From positions 16,716-80,715 of the forward strand of contig MKJX01000169.1 of NCBI GenBank assembly GCA_001942415.1: a DNA stretch of 64,000 bases, given 5' to 3'. The notes under the pieces were generated by a model that made no database searches, had not been told where the DNA came from, and saw only the letters and a program-made list of their open reading frames with translations. The number at the start of each line of letters is the position of its first letter. Position 1 is the stretch's first letter. Of this stretch, positions 20,419 through 30,276 are shown in pieces. This DNA is from Pseudonocardia sp. CNS-139. Lineage in GTDB: Bacteria; Actinomycetota; Actinomycetes; Mycobacteriales; Pseudonocardiaceae. The translations under genes were made by a program, and so were the position numbers.

Positions 20419-21636
20419 TCAGCCGACCAGGCCGAGCTCGTAGCGGCCCGAGTAGTCGTAGAGCTGGTTGGTGGTGAACGAGTGCAGGTAGCCGGCGCGG
20501 GCGTCCCGGTAGAGCCGCTCCAGCACGTGTCCTCGCCGGAATGCCGAGCCGCCCACCAGCCGGAACGCCGTGTCGGTGACGCTCATCGCCGTCTCGGTGG
20601 TGGTCACCTTGACGACGTCCCACCGCGGCTTTCGGGCGGCCGCCGGCCACTCCTCGTAGCGCCCCTCGGCGGCCAGCACGCCGGTCGCCTCCAGCACGCG
20701 CTCGGCGACGTCGAGCGCGGTCCGCATCCGCCCGACCTCGAACTGGACGTGGCCGAGCGTCTTGACGTCGGTGTCCTGGGCGGCGAGCGTCGCTCCCAGG
20801 TGCTTCTCCCTGAGGATCGCGACGCACTCGGTGAAGGCCTTGTCGGCCAGGCCCAGGTAGACCCCGCCGAACAGCATCGCGGCCCACTCGGCCTCGCCGA
20901 TCAGTCCCTGGCGGAAGTTGCCGGCGTAGGTCTCCGGGCCGGCCGGGACGCCGTCCAGCACGATGGTGTGGCTGCCGGTGGCGCGCATGCCCATGGTGTC
21001 CCACGTGTGGTCGACCGTGAGGTTCGGCGCGCCGGTGGGGATGATGAACGTCGACTCGCGCCTGGCCCGCTCCCGGAAGTCGTCGGGCAGCGAGCCGTCG
21101 GGGTCGGTGATCGTCGCGTTCAGCGCGATCAGGTCCGACCCCAGCACGAGCGTGGACCAGTTCTTCCTGCCGGTGATCCGCCAGCCGCCGGTGCCGTCCG
21201 GCACGGCCACGGTGTCGGCGAGGCCGGACAGCCCCGCGCGCGCCTCGCTGAACGGGCCGCAGATGATCGACCGCTCCTCGGCCACCCGGCGGAGCACCTT
21301 CTCGCGGGTGCCCTCGTCCAGGGCGGGGGTGTTGCGGAAGATCCCGACCATCGCCTGGTGCATGTTGTACGACAGCGCGATGCTCGGGTCGCCTTTCGCG
21401 AGCTCGCGGCCCACCAGGCTCGCGGTGAGCATGTCGGCACCCAGGCCGCCGAACCTCCGGGGCACCGACATCGCGGTGATCGCGCTGTGCTTGTACGCCT
21501 CGACGGTCTCGACCGGGAAGCGGTTCCGCTCGTCGCACTCCCGGCCGATGGCGGCCCAGGTCGCGGCGATCTCCCGGGCCTGCGCGAAGAGCTCGGCCTT
21601 CTCGTCCGGAGTGATCTCGGGCGTGTGCTTGTTCAT
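20419..21636 (-). CDS. acyl-CoA dehydrogenase family protein
   Basis: Flavoprotein of 405 residues, intact. The middle domain has GPFSEARAG and GWRITGRKNWSTLVLGSD; the C-terminal helical domain has FRLVGGSAFRRGHVLERLYRDARAG. The N-terminus and absence of the usual SITEPxAGSD motif resemble the DszC-like branch, members of which can be FMN-dependent monooxygenases as well as dehydrogenases. It follows the epoxide hydrolase by 27 bp in one unit. Either an acyl-CoA dehydrogenase or a flavin monooxygenase fed by the reductase at 32277 is possible. Confidence 0.8.
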   Translation of the reverse strand: MNKHTPEITPDEKAELFAQAREIAATWAAIGRECDERNRFPVETVEAYKHSAITAMSVPRRFGGLGADMLTASLVGRELAKGDPSIALSYNMHQAMVGIFRNTPALDEGTREKVLRRVAEERSIICGPFSEARAGLSGLADTVAVPDGTGGWRITGRKNWSTLVLGSDLIALNATITDPDGSLPDDFRERARRESTFIIPTGAPNLTVDHTWDTMGMRATGSHTIVLDGVPAGPETYAGNFRQGLIGEAEWAAMLFGGVYLGLADKAFTECVAILREKHLGATLAAQDTDVKTLGHVQFEVGRMRTALDVAERVLEATGVLAAEGRYEEWPAAARKPRWDVVKVTTTETAMSVTDTAFRLVGGSAFRRGHVLERLYRDARAGYLHSFTTNQLYDYSGRYELGLVG

Positions 21637-21663
21637 GTCGGTTCGCTCCTCGATGGCGCGGGC

Positions 21664-22716
21664 TCAGCGGCGGCCGCGGAAGAACTCGCGCAGCTCGGTG
21701 ACGACCAGCTCGGGCTGCTCTGCGGGCGGGTAGTGCCCGCCGCGCGGCATCACCGTCCAGCGCTGGAGGTTCGTCGCCGCGGTGGCCACCTTCCGGGGAA
21801 GGAGCAGCAGCTCCTTCGGGAAGACGGCGAACGCGGTCGGCACCTCGATCGCGGGCATGCGGTCGTGGCGTGGCGGCGGCGGCGCCGTCGGTGTAGTGCT
21901 CGTGGTAGATCCGCATCGACGACGCGATCGAGCCGGTGAGCCAGTAGATCGACGCGGTCGTGCAGAGGAAGTCCCGGTCGAACAGGTCGAGCACGTCGCC
22001 GCTGTGGTCGCCCCAGTCCCGGCGCCGGCCCCAGATCCACGCCGCCGTGCCGACCGGCGAGTCGGCCAGTGCGTACGCAAGCGTCTGCGGCTCGGTCCGG
22101 TGCACCGTCGAGTGGCTGACGATCGTCGGGCGGGCCCGGGCGGTCTGTTCGACCATCCACCGCTCGTCCGGGCCGAAGTCCGCGTCCGTGACGTCCCACA
22201 GGCGCACGCCCGGCACGTTCGGCAGGGTCAGCCAGGCCCCGATCACCGACTCGGGGTAGGCGTGCGCGATCTCCCCGCTGGTCGTCGAGCCCCAGTCACC
22301 GCCACCGACGGCGTACCGGTCGTAGCCGAGCACGTCGTGCATGAGCGTGTGCCAGTACTCCGCGATCTTGCGGGCGCCGAACCCGGTGCCGGTGAGCGGC
22401 GTCGAGAAGCCGAAGCCGGGCATCGACGGCACCACGACGTCGAACGCGTCCGCCGGGTCGCCGCCGTGCGCCGCGGGGTCGGTGAGCGGTCCGACCACCT
22501 TGCGCCAGTCCCAGAACGTCCAGGGCCAGCCGTGCGACAGGATGATCGGCGTCGGGTCCTGCAGCCACGACCGTTCAACGCCGTAGCCCAGTCCGCATTG
22601 CCCGCGTCGACCGCCCAGCGGGTGTTGCGGAGCCGGGATCGCAGGTCGTCCAGGTCCCGATCGGGGATCGCGACGGTGAACGGCACGACCTCGGTGAACG
22701 ACCTGCGATCCGCCAT
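21664..22716 (-). CDS. epoxide hydrolase (EHN domain, alpha/beta hydrolase)
   Basis: Microsomal-type epoxide hydrolase. It has the EHN region (FTVAIPDRDLDDLRSRLRNTRW), the oxyanion motif LSHGWP, the Asp nucleophile in GGDWGS and the catalytic His in PRGGHYPPAEQPE. ATG at 22716 follows GAGGAGG. Frame breaks near 22575 (before RSWLQDPTPIILSHGWP) and near 21880 (before MPAIEVPTAFAVFPKE). About 350 residues is slightly short of the usual 370-400. It would open an epoxide made by one of the flavin monooxygenases to a diol. Operator site 7 is 35 bp upstream. Confidence 0.85.
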
Positions 22717-22751
22717 GTGAGCCTCCTCGCCGGGTACGCCCCAGCCTAGCA

Positions 22752-22765
22752 AACAAATACTTGTT
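22752..22765. promoter_or_regulatory. operator of the AACAA-N4-TTGTT regulon (site 7)
   Basis: AACAA-ATAC-TTGTT, perfect in both halves. It lies between the stop of the binding-protein gene (22768) and the epoxide hydrolase start (22716) and so controls the epoxide hydrolase unit. Confidence 0.74.
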
Positions 22766-22767
22766 TG

Positions 22768-23997
22768 TTACCGGCTCGCGTTCGCCCGGACGCTCTGCAG
22801 CGGGTCCGGGACCAGCTCCTGACCAGCGTCGACCATCGTCGGGGAGTCGAACCTCAGTACGTGGTAGTCGGTCTTCGGGAAGCGCGCGAAGGCATCGCCC
22901 TGCCCGGTCAGCGCCGCCGGGCTGAACGTGGCGAGCCCGTGGAGGTCGAGCCCGGATGTGGACTCCAGGGCCGCGGTCATCGACTGACGGGTGATGTCGC
23001 TCGGCACCGTGCGCGCCACCTCGACGGCCGCGTACACCGAGAGCCAGGCGTTCAGCCCGGCGAGCCGGCGCACGGCCGGGGTGTTCTCGACACCTGCGGC
23101 GTCCAGCTCCTGGTGGTAGGCGGCGATGCCGGGCACGGACCGGTCATCGGTCGACGGGTACGGCGCGGCGACGAGCATCCGGTCCGCGAGCATCCCGACG
23201 CCGGCCGCCTCGGACTGGCCGAAGGTGAACGCCGTGCCGGAGATGCGGGCCGTGAGACCGACCGCGTCGGCGGCCTTCACGAACGCCTGGAGGCCAGCCG
23301 GGCCCAGCGCGACGGTCGCCGCGTCCGCCCCGGAGTCCTTGATCTGCTGGGCATACGGCGCATAGTCGGTGACGCCCTGGGCCGGAATCTTGATCAGCGG
23401 CACGACGTCGAGCCCGATGTTGCGCGCCACCAGGGAGGCCACCTCGCCCTGCCGGATCCCGATCGGCAGGTCGATCGTCGCGAAGACGTACCTCGTGGCC
23501 CCGTCGGCCTTGTGGCCGTAGGGCAGCGTGGCGAACGCCCCGAAGGTCCCGGCGTTCAACGGGAAGGTGTCCGGACTGGTGTAGTCGACCTCCGAGCCGG
23601 TCGAGACGTTGCCGACGTCCGGGATGCCGGCCTTCTCCAGCACCGGGAGGGTCTGTGTGCTGAACACGTCGACCCGCCCGACGACGGCGTCGACGTCCTC
23701 GGCGTCGGCCTCCCGCGCGCAGGCCACGGCCTGGTTGACCTCGCCGCGGGTGTTGCAGAACAGCAGCTCGACCGGCTGTCCGTGCACCCCGCCCGCCCGG
23801 TTCACGGCTTCGACGGCTGCTCGGGCGCCGGCCTCCACGTCCGGGTAGTTGGTGAGGCTCGACCCCACCGAGGTGATCACGCCGAGCTTCAGCGAGCCGC
23901 CCTGACCGACGTCGCCGCCACCGGCAGCGCATCCGGCGGCGACCACCGCCGCCGCGGCGAGAGCCGCGGCCCGCCTTCCCGACACCCAGAACCCCAT
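22768..23997 (-). CDS. branched-chain-type ABC substrate-binding lipoprotein (1)
   Basis: Extracytoplasmic binding protein of 409 residues (Peripla_BP_6 type). The signal ends in a lipobox AAGCAAGGG. The mature protein begins LKLGVITSVGSSLTNYPDVEAGARAA and has a Cys pair in LLFCNTRGEVNQAVACA. ATG at 23997 follows GGAGGA. It is clearly paralogous to the binding protein at 28862 (shared PAQGVTDYAPYAQQIKD). It lies after the monooxygenase gene, apart from the transporter genes, and may widen the ligand range of the transporter encoded at 25421-28865. Confidence 0.86.
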   Translation of the reverse strand: MGFWVSGRRAAALAAAAVVAAGCAAGGGDVGQGGSLKLGVITSVGSSLTNYPDVEAGARAAVEAVNRAGGVHGQPVELLFCNTRGEVNQAVACAREADAEDVDAVVGRVDVFSTQTLPVLEKAGIPDVGNVSTGSEVDYTSPDTFPLNAGTFGAFATLPYGHKADGATRYVFATIDLPIGIRQGEVASLVARNIGLDVVPLIKIPAQGVTDYAPYAQQIKDSGADAATVALGPAGLQAFVKAADAVGLTARISGTAFTFGQSEAAGVGMLADRMLVAAPYPSTDDRSVPGIAAYHQELDAAGVENTPAVRRLAGLNAWLSVYAAVEVARTVPSDITRQSMTAALESTSGLDLHGLATFSPAALTGQGDAFARFPKTDYHVLRFDSPTMVDAGQELVPDPLQSVRANASR

Positions 23998-24047
23998 CGT
24001 TCCTCCACCTCGGTCCCTGATCCGGTCCCCGACCCTTCGATCTGCTG

Positions 24048-25385
24048 TTACGGCTGCGTGTGGCGGTTCGGCGGGAACGCCAGCCCGAGGTTCTCCCGAA
24101 GGGTCGGGCCGGCGTACTCGTCGCGGACGAGTCCGCGTTCGCGCAGGATCGGCACCACGAGATCGACGAACTCCGTGACGCCCTCGGGGACGTGCGAGAC
24201 CTGGAGGATGAACCCGTCGCAGGCTCGGTCTCGTACCACTCCTGGAACTCGTCGGCCGCGTCCTCCGCCGACCTGGGGTAGATGTTGGTGCCGTTGAAGC
24301 CCTGCACCAGCTCACGCATGGTCAGGCTCAGGTCGCGGGCGCGGTTGAGCATGTACTCCTGGTGCGCCCGCGGCACTGCCCCGGCCGACCTCGGGCAGCT
24401 CGATCTCCGGCACCGGCGCGTCGAGGTCGTACTCCGCGAGGTCGATGCCGAAGTAGTGCTCGGCGAACGTGCGCGAGACGTCGTCGTCGAGCAGGGCCTG
24501 CATCTGCTCGTACTTCTCGTTCGCCTCCTCCTCGGTGCGGCCGATCACCGGGTTGATCGAGGCGAGCACCTTGACCTCGTCGGGGTGCCGGCCGGCCGCG
24601 ACGGCTCCGTCCTTGATCGCCTTGTAGTAGTCGCGCGCCCGCTCGATGCTGGAGTTGACCGAGAACAGCAGCTCGCCGTTGCGGGCGGCGAACGCGATGC
24701 CGTCCTTGGAGGCACCTGCCTGGCAGATCACCGGGTAGCCCTGGGGCGGACGTTCCATGTTGAGCGGCCCCGCCACGGAGAAGTGCTCGCCCTTGTGGTC
24801 GAGCTTGTGGAACCTCGCCGGGTCGAAGAACTGCCCCTTCTCCTTGTCCCGGAACACGGCGTCGTCCTCGAACGTGTCCCACAGCCCCTTGACGACGTCG
24901 AGGAACTCCTGGGCCCGCGCATACCGCTCGGGCCGGGGCGGGATGTGGTCCAGCCCGTAGTTCTGCGCCTGGTCGTCGGTGTAGCTGGTGACGACGTTCC
25001 AGCCGATCCGCCCGCCGGAGATGTGGTCGAGCGAGCCGATCATCCGGGCGAGGTTGAACGGCTCGCTGAACGTCGTCGACGCTGTCGCCACGATCCCGAT
25101 CCGCTCGGTCACGGTCGCCAGCGCCGCGGTGAGGGTCAGTGTCTCCAGGCGCGCCGCCCGCGCCGTGCGCGCGAGGTACGCGGTGGGCAGCGGCCACGCG
25201 TCCAGCCGGTCGCCGAGGAAGACGACGTCGAGCTTGCCGCGCTCGGCGTCCTGCGCCATCCGCCGGTAGTTGTCGAAGCTCATCAGCTCCGCGCCCGTGC
25301 TGTCGGGCAGCCGCCAGGCGCCGTGATGGTGCCCGCCCGGCCACAGGAAGACCGCCCAGACGGCCGGTCCCGCTCGTCGTGCCAT
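24048..25385 (-). CDS. NtaA/SnaA/DszA-family FMN-dependent monooxygenase
   Basis: Two-component flavin monooxygenase of about 445 residues. FLGDRLDAWP, SEPFNLARMIGSLDHISGGRIGWNVVTS and YPVICQAGASKDGIAFAARNGE are typical of the nitrilotriacetate/dibenzothiophene sulfone/alkane monooxygenase group. These need FMNH2 from a separate reductase. Start ATG 25385 with GAGGAGAG. Frame breaks near 24375 and 24225; the end reads VTEFVDLVVPILRERGLVRDEYAGPTLRENLG. It lies directly after livF in the transporter operon, so uptake and first attack are probably linked. Confidence 0.85.
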
Positions 25386-25420
25386 CGCTCTCCTCGATCC
25401 TTTCCGTCCCGCCGCGCCGG

Positions 25421-26132
25421 TCAGGCCTGCGCGGCCAGGTAGGACGCCTCGATCTCCTGCACCCGCCCGGCCACCTCAGCGGCAGGTCCGCTCAGCACGA
25501 CCTCGCCGCGTTCGAGCACCGTCACCCGGTCGGCGATCCGCATCGCCTGGTCCACGTGCTGCTCGACGAGCACGACGGCCACCCCTCGGTCGGCGGCCGC
25601 ACGCACCGCCGCCAGCAGGCGCGTGACCACGAGCGGCGCGAGGCCGAGCGAGAGCTCGTCCACCAGCAGCAGCCTCGGCTCGCGGGCCAGCGCCCGGCCG
25701 AGCGTGAGCATCTGCTGCTCGCCGCCCGAGAGCAGCCCGGTCCGCCGTCCCATCAGCGGTTCGAGCTCCGGGAACAGGGCCAGCACGCGTCCGCGTCGCA
25801 GCGCCCGACCCGCAGGTTCTCCTCCACGGTCAGCTCCATGAACACCGACCGCTCCTCCGTCACGAACGCGACCCCGGCCCGCGCCCGCCGGTGCAGCCCG
25901 AACGGGGCCGGCCGGCCGAACAGCTCGACCGACCCTGCGAGCGGCGCCAGCTCGCCGGCGAGCGCGAGCAGCGTGGTGGTCTTGCCGGACCCGTTCGGGC
26001 CTAGCAGGACGACGACCTCGCCGGGCGCGCGGCGAGGTCGACGCCGCTCACCACCGGCCGCCCGGCGTACCCGGCGGCGAGGCCGGTCGCGACGATCGCA
26101 TGCGCGGTCCCGGGCGTGCTCACGGTGGCCAC
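25421..26132 (-). CDS. livF: branched-chain-type ABC transporter ATPase LivF
   Basis: Second ATPase of a HAAT-family transporter, about 237 residues. Walker A GPNGSGKTTT, signature LLSGGEQQM, Walker B LLLVDELSLGLAP and switch His in VVLVEQHVDQA. GTG at 26132 is 3 bp after the stop of the fused gene. Frame breaks near 26035 (just before GEVVVLLG) and near 25790 (before FPELEPLMGRRTGLLSGG). Confidence 0.86.
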
Positions 26133-26135
26133 GGC

Positions 26136-28865
26136 TCAGCGCTCCCCGCTGCCGGCGGGCACGGTCGCCCGGTCCGCACCGGCGTGCTCGGCTCCCAGGT
26201 AGGCCGCGACGACCTTCGGGTCGCGACGGATCTCCTCGGGTGTTCCGCGCGCGATCTGGTGGCCGAAGTTCAGCACGACCAGCTCGTCGCACAGGCTCAT
26301 CACGAACGACATGTCGTGCTCCACGACGAGAACCCCGATCTCCCAGCTCTCGGCCAGCCTGCGCAGCACCCGGGCCAGCTCGGCGGTCTCGGCCGCGTCC
26401 AGGCCGGCCGCGGGCTCGTCGAGCAGCAGGACCGACGGCCGTCCCGCGACCGCGCGAGCGATCGCGACGAGCCGCCGGCGCCCGTAGGACAGCGCGTTGA
26501 CGGGGACGTCCAGGAACTCCTCCAAGCCCAGCTCCCGGACGGCGGCGACAGCGGCGGGCGTGAGCGGGCTGCGCCGCGAGGCGACCAGGTCGGTCAAGTA
26601 GGTACGGCTGCCCGCCGGGTCGGATGCGACGGCGAGGTTCTCGCGCACGGTGCTGCTCTCGAAGAGCTCCAGCGACTGGAAGGAGCGGCTCACCCCGGCG
26701 CGGGTCCGGCGATGGACCGGCAGCCGCGTGATGTCCGCGCCCGCGAGCGCGACCCGTCCCTCGGCCGGCACGACAAACCCGGTGACGGCGTCGATCAGCG
26801 TGGTCTTGCCGGCGCCGTTGGGCCCGATCAGGCCGACGATCCGGCCGGATGCCACCGTGAGGCTCGCCCCGGCCACGGCGGTCACGCCGCCGAACCGGAC
26901 CACCAGGCCCTCGACGTCGAGCCGGGCCGGCCGGGCCCGGGCCGGCAGGTCCGCCGGCTCCGGCTCCGGCGCGACGGGCGGCGACGCCGCGGGCCCACGC
27001 CGCAGCCACGCCACGACGTGCCGGAACTGCTGGATCTGCGCACCGGCCATCCCGTCCGGGTGCAGGAGCGCGAGCAGCACGACCACCAGCCCACCGATCG
27101 TCGACAGCCACGCCGGGGAGGCGTCGGGTGCGAACTGGTGGATCAGCCAGGTGCCGAACCCGCCGGTCACGAGGGTGCCGCCGAGCGGGGCGCCGCCGAC
27201 GAAGCCGATGCCCCCGATGAACGCGTAGCCGACGGCGAGGATGGACTGGAACGGGTCGAACTCGCTGTAGAGGATCGTCGGGTTCCGGAAGGCGACCATG
27301 ATCCCACCGATGCCGGCGACGACCGCGGCGAACCCGAACGCGAAGAGCTTCACCCGCAGCACGTCGACGCCCAGCGCCGCGGCCGCGCGTTCGTTGGTGC
27401 GCACCGCGATCATGCGCCGGCCGCTGCTCCCCCGCCGGACGTTCGCCACGACCAGCGCACACACGACGAAGAGCACGAGGATCAGCAGGGCCCACCGGCG
27501 CGGGTAGAAGATCGTGTCGAGGTCGATCCCGAAGAGGGTCTGCGCCCCGACCGGCGTGCCGTCGTACCCGCCGGTGACGGCGCCGTTGGTGAACACGAGC
27601 GCGGAGACGGTCGCGCTGAGCCCGAGCGTGACGATGGCGAGGTCGATGCCGCGGGTGCGCAGCGCCGGGAGAGCGAAGAGCAGGCCGACCGCCAGCACGG
27701 CCACGAGCGCGACGGCCATGGCGGCGAGAAAGGGCATCCCGAGGTCGGCCACCAGCCGCCCGGCAACCAGCGCGGCCACCCCGCCGAGCGCGAACTGCGC
27801 GAGCGAGAGCTGGCCGGTGTAACCGAGCAGCGCCACCACCGAGAGCAGGACGATCCCCCAGCTCAGCGTCACTCCCAGGGCGATGACCAGCGCCTCCTCG
27901 AGCACGACCGCCATGAGCACGGTGGCGACGGCCGTGAACGCGGCGACCCACGTCCACCGGATGCGCCCGGTGCCGAGCGTCGGCAGCTTCTGCACGCCGC
28001 TGCTCCGGGAGGGCACACCGCGGCGGCGTACCACGAGCACGGCGAGGATCACCAGGAACGGCACCGCCTGCATCGCCCCCGGCACGAAGTCGACGTACCG
28101 CGCGACCAGCGACTGGAGGACGCCGATGACCATCGCACCGGCCAAGGTCGTCCAGAACGAGGAGAGCCGCCCGATCAGCGCGGCCGCCAGCACCGGGATC
28201 ACGAGCAGCGGCATCCCGTCGACCGTGACGCCGACCAGCGGCGCGATGAGAATCCCGGCCACCGCGGCGATGCCCCAGCCCAGGCCCCAGGTCAGGCCCC
28301 CGAGCAGGTGCGGCGACCAGCCGAGTGTCGCCGCGGCCCGCGGGTTCTCCGCGTTGGCCCGGATCGCCAGGCCGACCGGGGTGTACCGGGACAGCGCCCA
28401 CAGCGCCGCCGTCAGCCCGACGGCGATCACCAGCAGGAGCAGCTTGTCGGTGCCGACCTGCACCCCACCCAGGTCGAGCAGGGCGGTCGGCAGGTCGGAG
28501 TCGAGCGTGCGCGGGAACGGTCCCCAGATCAGCAGGGCCACGCCCTGCAGCAGCATGAAGAGCCCGAGCGTGCAGATCACCCTGGCCAGCGCAGACGCCC
28601 GGCCCAGCGGCCGCATCACCAGGTGGTACGTGGCGACGCCGAGGGCGGCGGCGACCGACACGGCGAGCAGCGCCGCCGGCCCGAAGTCCCAGCCCCAGCC
28701 GGCGCGGCCCTGCCAGTAGAGGTACGCGCCGAGCATCGCGACGGCGCCGTGCGCGAAGTTGATCACGCCCGAGCCACGGTGGATCAGCAGGAGCCCCTGC
28801 GCGAGCAGCGTGTACGCGGTGCCGATCCCGAGCCCGAGCACGGCGAACTGGATGGCGGTGGTCAT
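26136..28865 (-). CDS. LivH-LivM-LivG fusion: two permease domains and ATPase in one chain
   Basis: 909 residues, uninterrupted. Residues about 1-290 are a LivH permease (GLLLIHRGSGVINFAHGAVAMLGAY, FRANAENPRAA-like RANAENPRAAATLG). About 300-620 are LivM (LGYTGQLSLAQFALGGVAAL, GRRMIAVRTNERAAAALGVD). About 660-900 are LivG (Walker A IGPNGAGKTTLI, signature-like LSYGRRR, Walker B VLLLDEPAAGLDAAET, switch VVEHDM). Usually these are three genes; here even the ATPase is joined to both membrane domains. ATG at 28865 overlaps the binding-protein stop (ATGA). It imports the regulon substrate, probably an acid or amide; the ligand is unknown. Confidence 0.9.
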   Translation of the reverse strand: MTTAIQFAVLGLGIGTAYTLLAQGLLLIHRGSGVINFAHGAVAMLGAYLYWQGRAGWGWDFGPAALLAVSVAAALGVATYHLVMRPLGRASALARVICTLGLFMLLQGVALLIWGPFPRTLDSDLPTALLDLGGVQVGTDKLLLLVIAVGLTAALWALSRYTPVGLAIRANAENPRAAATLGWSPHLLGGLTWGLGWGIAAVAGILIAPLVGVTVDGMPLLVIPVLAAALIGRLSSFWTTLAGAMVIGVLQSLVARYVDFVPGAMQAVPFLVILAVLVVRRRGVPSRSSGVQKLPTLGTGRIRWTWVAAFTAVATVLMAVVLEEALVIALGVTLSWGIVLLSVVALLGYTGQLSLAQFALGGVAALVAGRLVADLGMPFLAAMAVALVAVLAVGLLFALPALRTRGIDLAIVTLGLSATVSALVFTNGAVTGGYDGTPVGAQTLFGIDLDTIFYPRRWALLILVLFVVCALVVANVRRGSSGRRMIAVRTNERAAAALGVDVLRVKLFAFGFAAVVAGIGGIMVAFRNPTILYSEFDPFQSILAVGYAFIGGIGFVGGAPLGGTLVTGGFGTWLIHQFAPDASPAWLSTIGGLVVVLLALLHPDGMAGAQIQQFRHVVAWLRRGPAASPPVAPEPEPADLPARARPARLDVEGLVVRFGGVTAVAGASLTVASGRIVGLIGPNGAGKTTLIDAVTGFVVPAEGRVALAGADITRLPVHRRTRAGVSRSFQSLELFESSTVRENLAVASDPAGSRTYLTDLVASRRSPLTPAAVAAVRELGLEEFLDVPVNALSYGRRRLVAIARAVAGRPSVLLLDEPAAGLDAAETAELARVLRRLAESWEIGVLVVEHDMSFVMSLCDELVVLNFGHQIARGTPEEIRRDPKVVAAYLGAEHAGADRATVPAGSGER

Positions 28866-30154
28866 CGGCTGCGACCTCCTGGTCGAGGGCCGGGTCGAGG
28901 TCGAGGTCCGCGTCGGCGGATCGATCGGATCGGGGCCAGCGGATCGGGGATGGACGTGCTCCCGTTGGTGACCAGCCGCCCGTCCTCGAACGTCAGGACC
29001 TCGAACGGGGTCGGCGGGAACCGCGGGAAACCACCGTCGGTCCCGAGGTCGGCCGGGCTCCAGCCGAGCAACCCCTCGACGTCGAGCCCGCGGGCCTGCC
29101 GCAGCGCAGCGGTCAACGACTCGGCCGTGACGTCGCCGCCGATGCCCTCCGCGACGGCCGCGGCGGCATGCACGGCGAGCCAGGCGTTGAGGCCGGCCGA
29201 ACGGCGCAGCTCCAGGTCACCGGCCGCGACCCCGGCCGCGTCCAGGTCGGCGTTGAACTGCGCCGTCGCGGGCTGCGCGGTATCGCCGGGCGACGGGTAG
29301 GGGCTGACCACCCAGATGCCGTCCGCCGCCGGCCCGATCGCCCGTGCCTCGGACTCCCCGAACGAGAACACGGACCCGGCCAGCTGGGGGTCGACGCGAG
29401 CGCGTCGGCCGCCTTGTAGAGCGCCTGCAACCCCTGCGGGCCGAGCAGCACCATCGCCGCATCGGCGCCGCGGTCCTTGATCTGCTGGGCGTAAGGCGCG
29501 TAGTCGGTGACGCCCTGCGCGGGCACGACGATCTGGCCGGCGCTGGGCATCCCGATCGCGGCCGCGACCCGCTCGACCATGTCTGCCTGCGCGGCTGTGG
29601 CAGCGAAGTCCAGCCGGACGACCACCATGCGCTGCTTGCCTGCGGCCTTGAAGGCGTACGGACCGCCGGCGAACGCGCCGTAGTTGCCCGAGTGCAGCGG
29701 GAACGAGAGCGGGCTGCGGTAGTCGATCTCGGAGATCGGCACGGCCCCGACGTCGGGGATCCCGCCCTTCTCGAGGATCGGCGTGCTCTGCGTCGTGAAG
29801 ATGTCGACCCGGCCGACGATCGCGTCCACGCCGTCCTCGACGGCGGCCCGCGCGCAGGCCATCGCCTGGTTGGCCTCGCCCTTCGTGTTGCAGAACGAGT
29901 ACTCGACCGGCCGGCCGTGCACGCCGCCCGCGGCGTGATGGCCTGGACGGCGGCGCGCGCACCGGCGCGACGTCCGGGTAGTTGGTCAGCCCGGTGCCCT
30001 CGGCCGCGATCGACCGAATCGTGAGCACCGGCCCGTCGGACCCGTCACCGGAGCCGCTCCCGCCCGCCCCCGCACAGCTCGCCGTCAGCGTGAGCGCTGC
30101 TGCGGCCCCGACGACCAGCGCCCTCCTGTGCCAACTCCGTGGTTCGAGCGACAT
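28862..30154 (-). CDS. branched-chain-type ABC substrate-binding lipoprotein (2)
   Basis: Binding protein of about 420-430 residues with a lipobox LTASCAGAG after a hydrophobic signal. EGTGLTNYPDV, YSFCNTKGEANQAMACARAA and PAQGVTDYAPYAQQIKDRGAD mirror the protein at 22768. ATG at 30154 follows AGGAGG. The frame breaks twice between about 29930 and 29975 and again near 29395. An Arg-Pro-Gly-rich tail (RRRGPRPRPGPRPGGR) precedes the stop; it is odd for a binding protein and could result from another frame error. It is first in the operon running to 22768, behind operator site 8. Confidence 0.84.
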   Translation of the reverse strand: MSLEPRSWHRRALVVGAAAALTLTASCAGAGGSGSGDGSDGPVLTIRSIAAEGTGLTNYPDVAPVRAPPSRPSRRGRRARPAGRVLVLQHEGRGQPGDGLRAGRRRGRRGRDRRPGRHLHDAEHADPREGRDPRRRGRADLRDRLPQPALVPAALGQLRRVRRRSVRLQGRRQAAHGGRPAGLRCHSRAGRHGRAGRGRDRDAQRRPDRRARAGRHRLRALRPADQGPRRRCGDGAARPAGVAGALQGGRRARVDPQLAGSVFSFGESEARAIGPAADGIWVVSPYPSPGDTAQPATAQFNADLDAAGVAAGDLELRRSAGLNAWLAVHAAAAVAEGIGGDVTAESLTAALRQARGLDVEGLLGWSPADLGTDGGFPRFPPTPFEVLTFEDGRLVTNGSTSIPDPLAPIRSIRRRGPRPRPGPRPGGRSR

Positions 30155-30171
30155 TGCTCCTCCTGCTCCAG

Positions 30172-30185
30172 AACAAGCATTCGTT
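30172..30185. promoter_or_regulatory. operator of the AACAA-N4-TTGTT regulon (site 8)
   Basis: AACAA-GCAT-TCGTT, one mismatch, 18 bp upstream of the ATG of the transporter operon at 30154. Confidence 0.6.
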
Positions 30186-30276
30186 TTTTTAGGTGGCGAG
30201 GGTCGCCTTCCGACAGCCCCACTCCTTGGTTCAGCGGGCGCGGTGCCGGTCGTCGGTCATGCGCTGCGCCGTCCCG

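Noticed and set aside
19163..22756. Apparent 1197-codon minus-strand fusion of epoxide hydrolase and thiolase
   Set aside because: The part between them is out of frame with the acyl-CoA dehydrogenase at 20419; each enzyme has its own start and ribosome site, so the joined frame is accidental.
26100..29300. Open frame of 1066 codons on the plus strand
   Set aside because: It is the antisense shadow of the Liv fusion gene; its product would be almost entirely Arg, His, Gln, Asp, Gly and Glu with no domain, typical of reverse frames in high-GC coding DNA.
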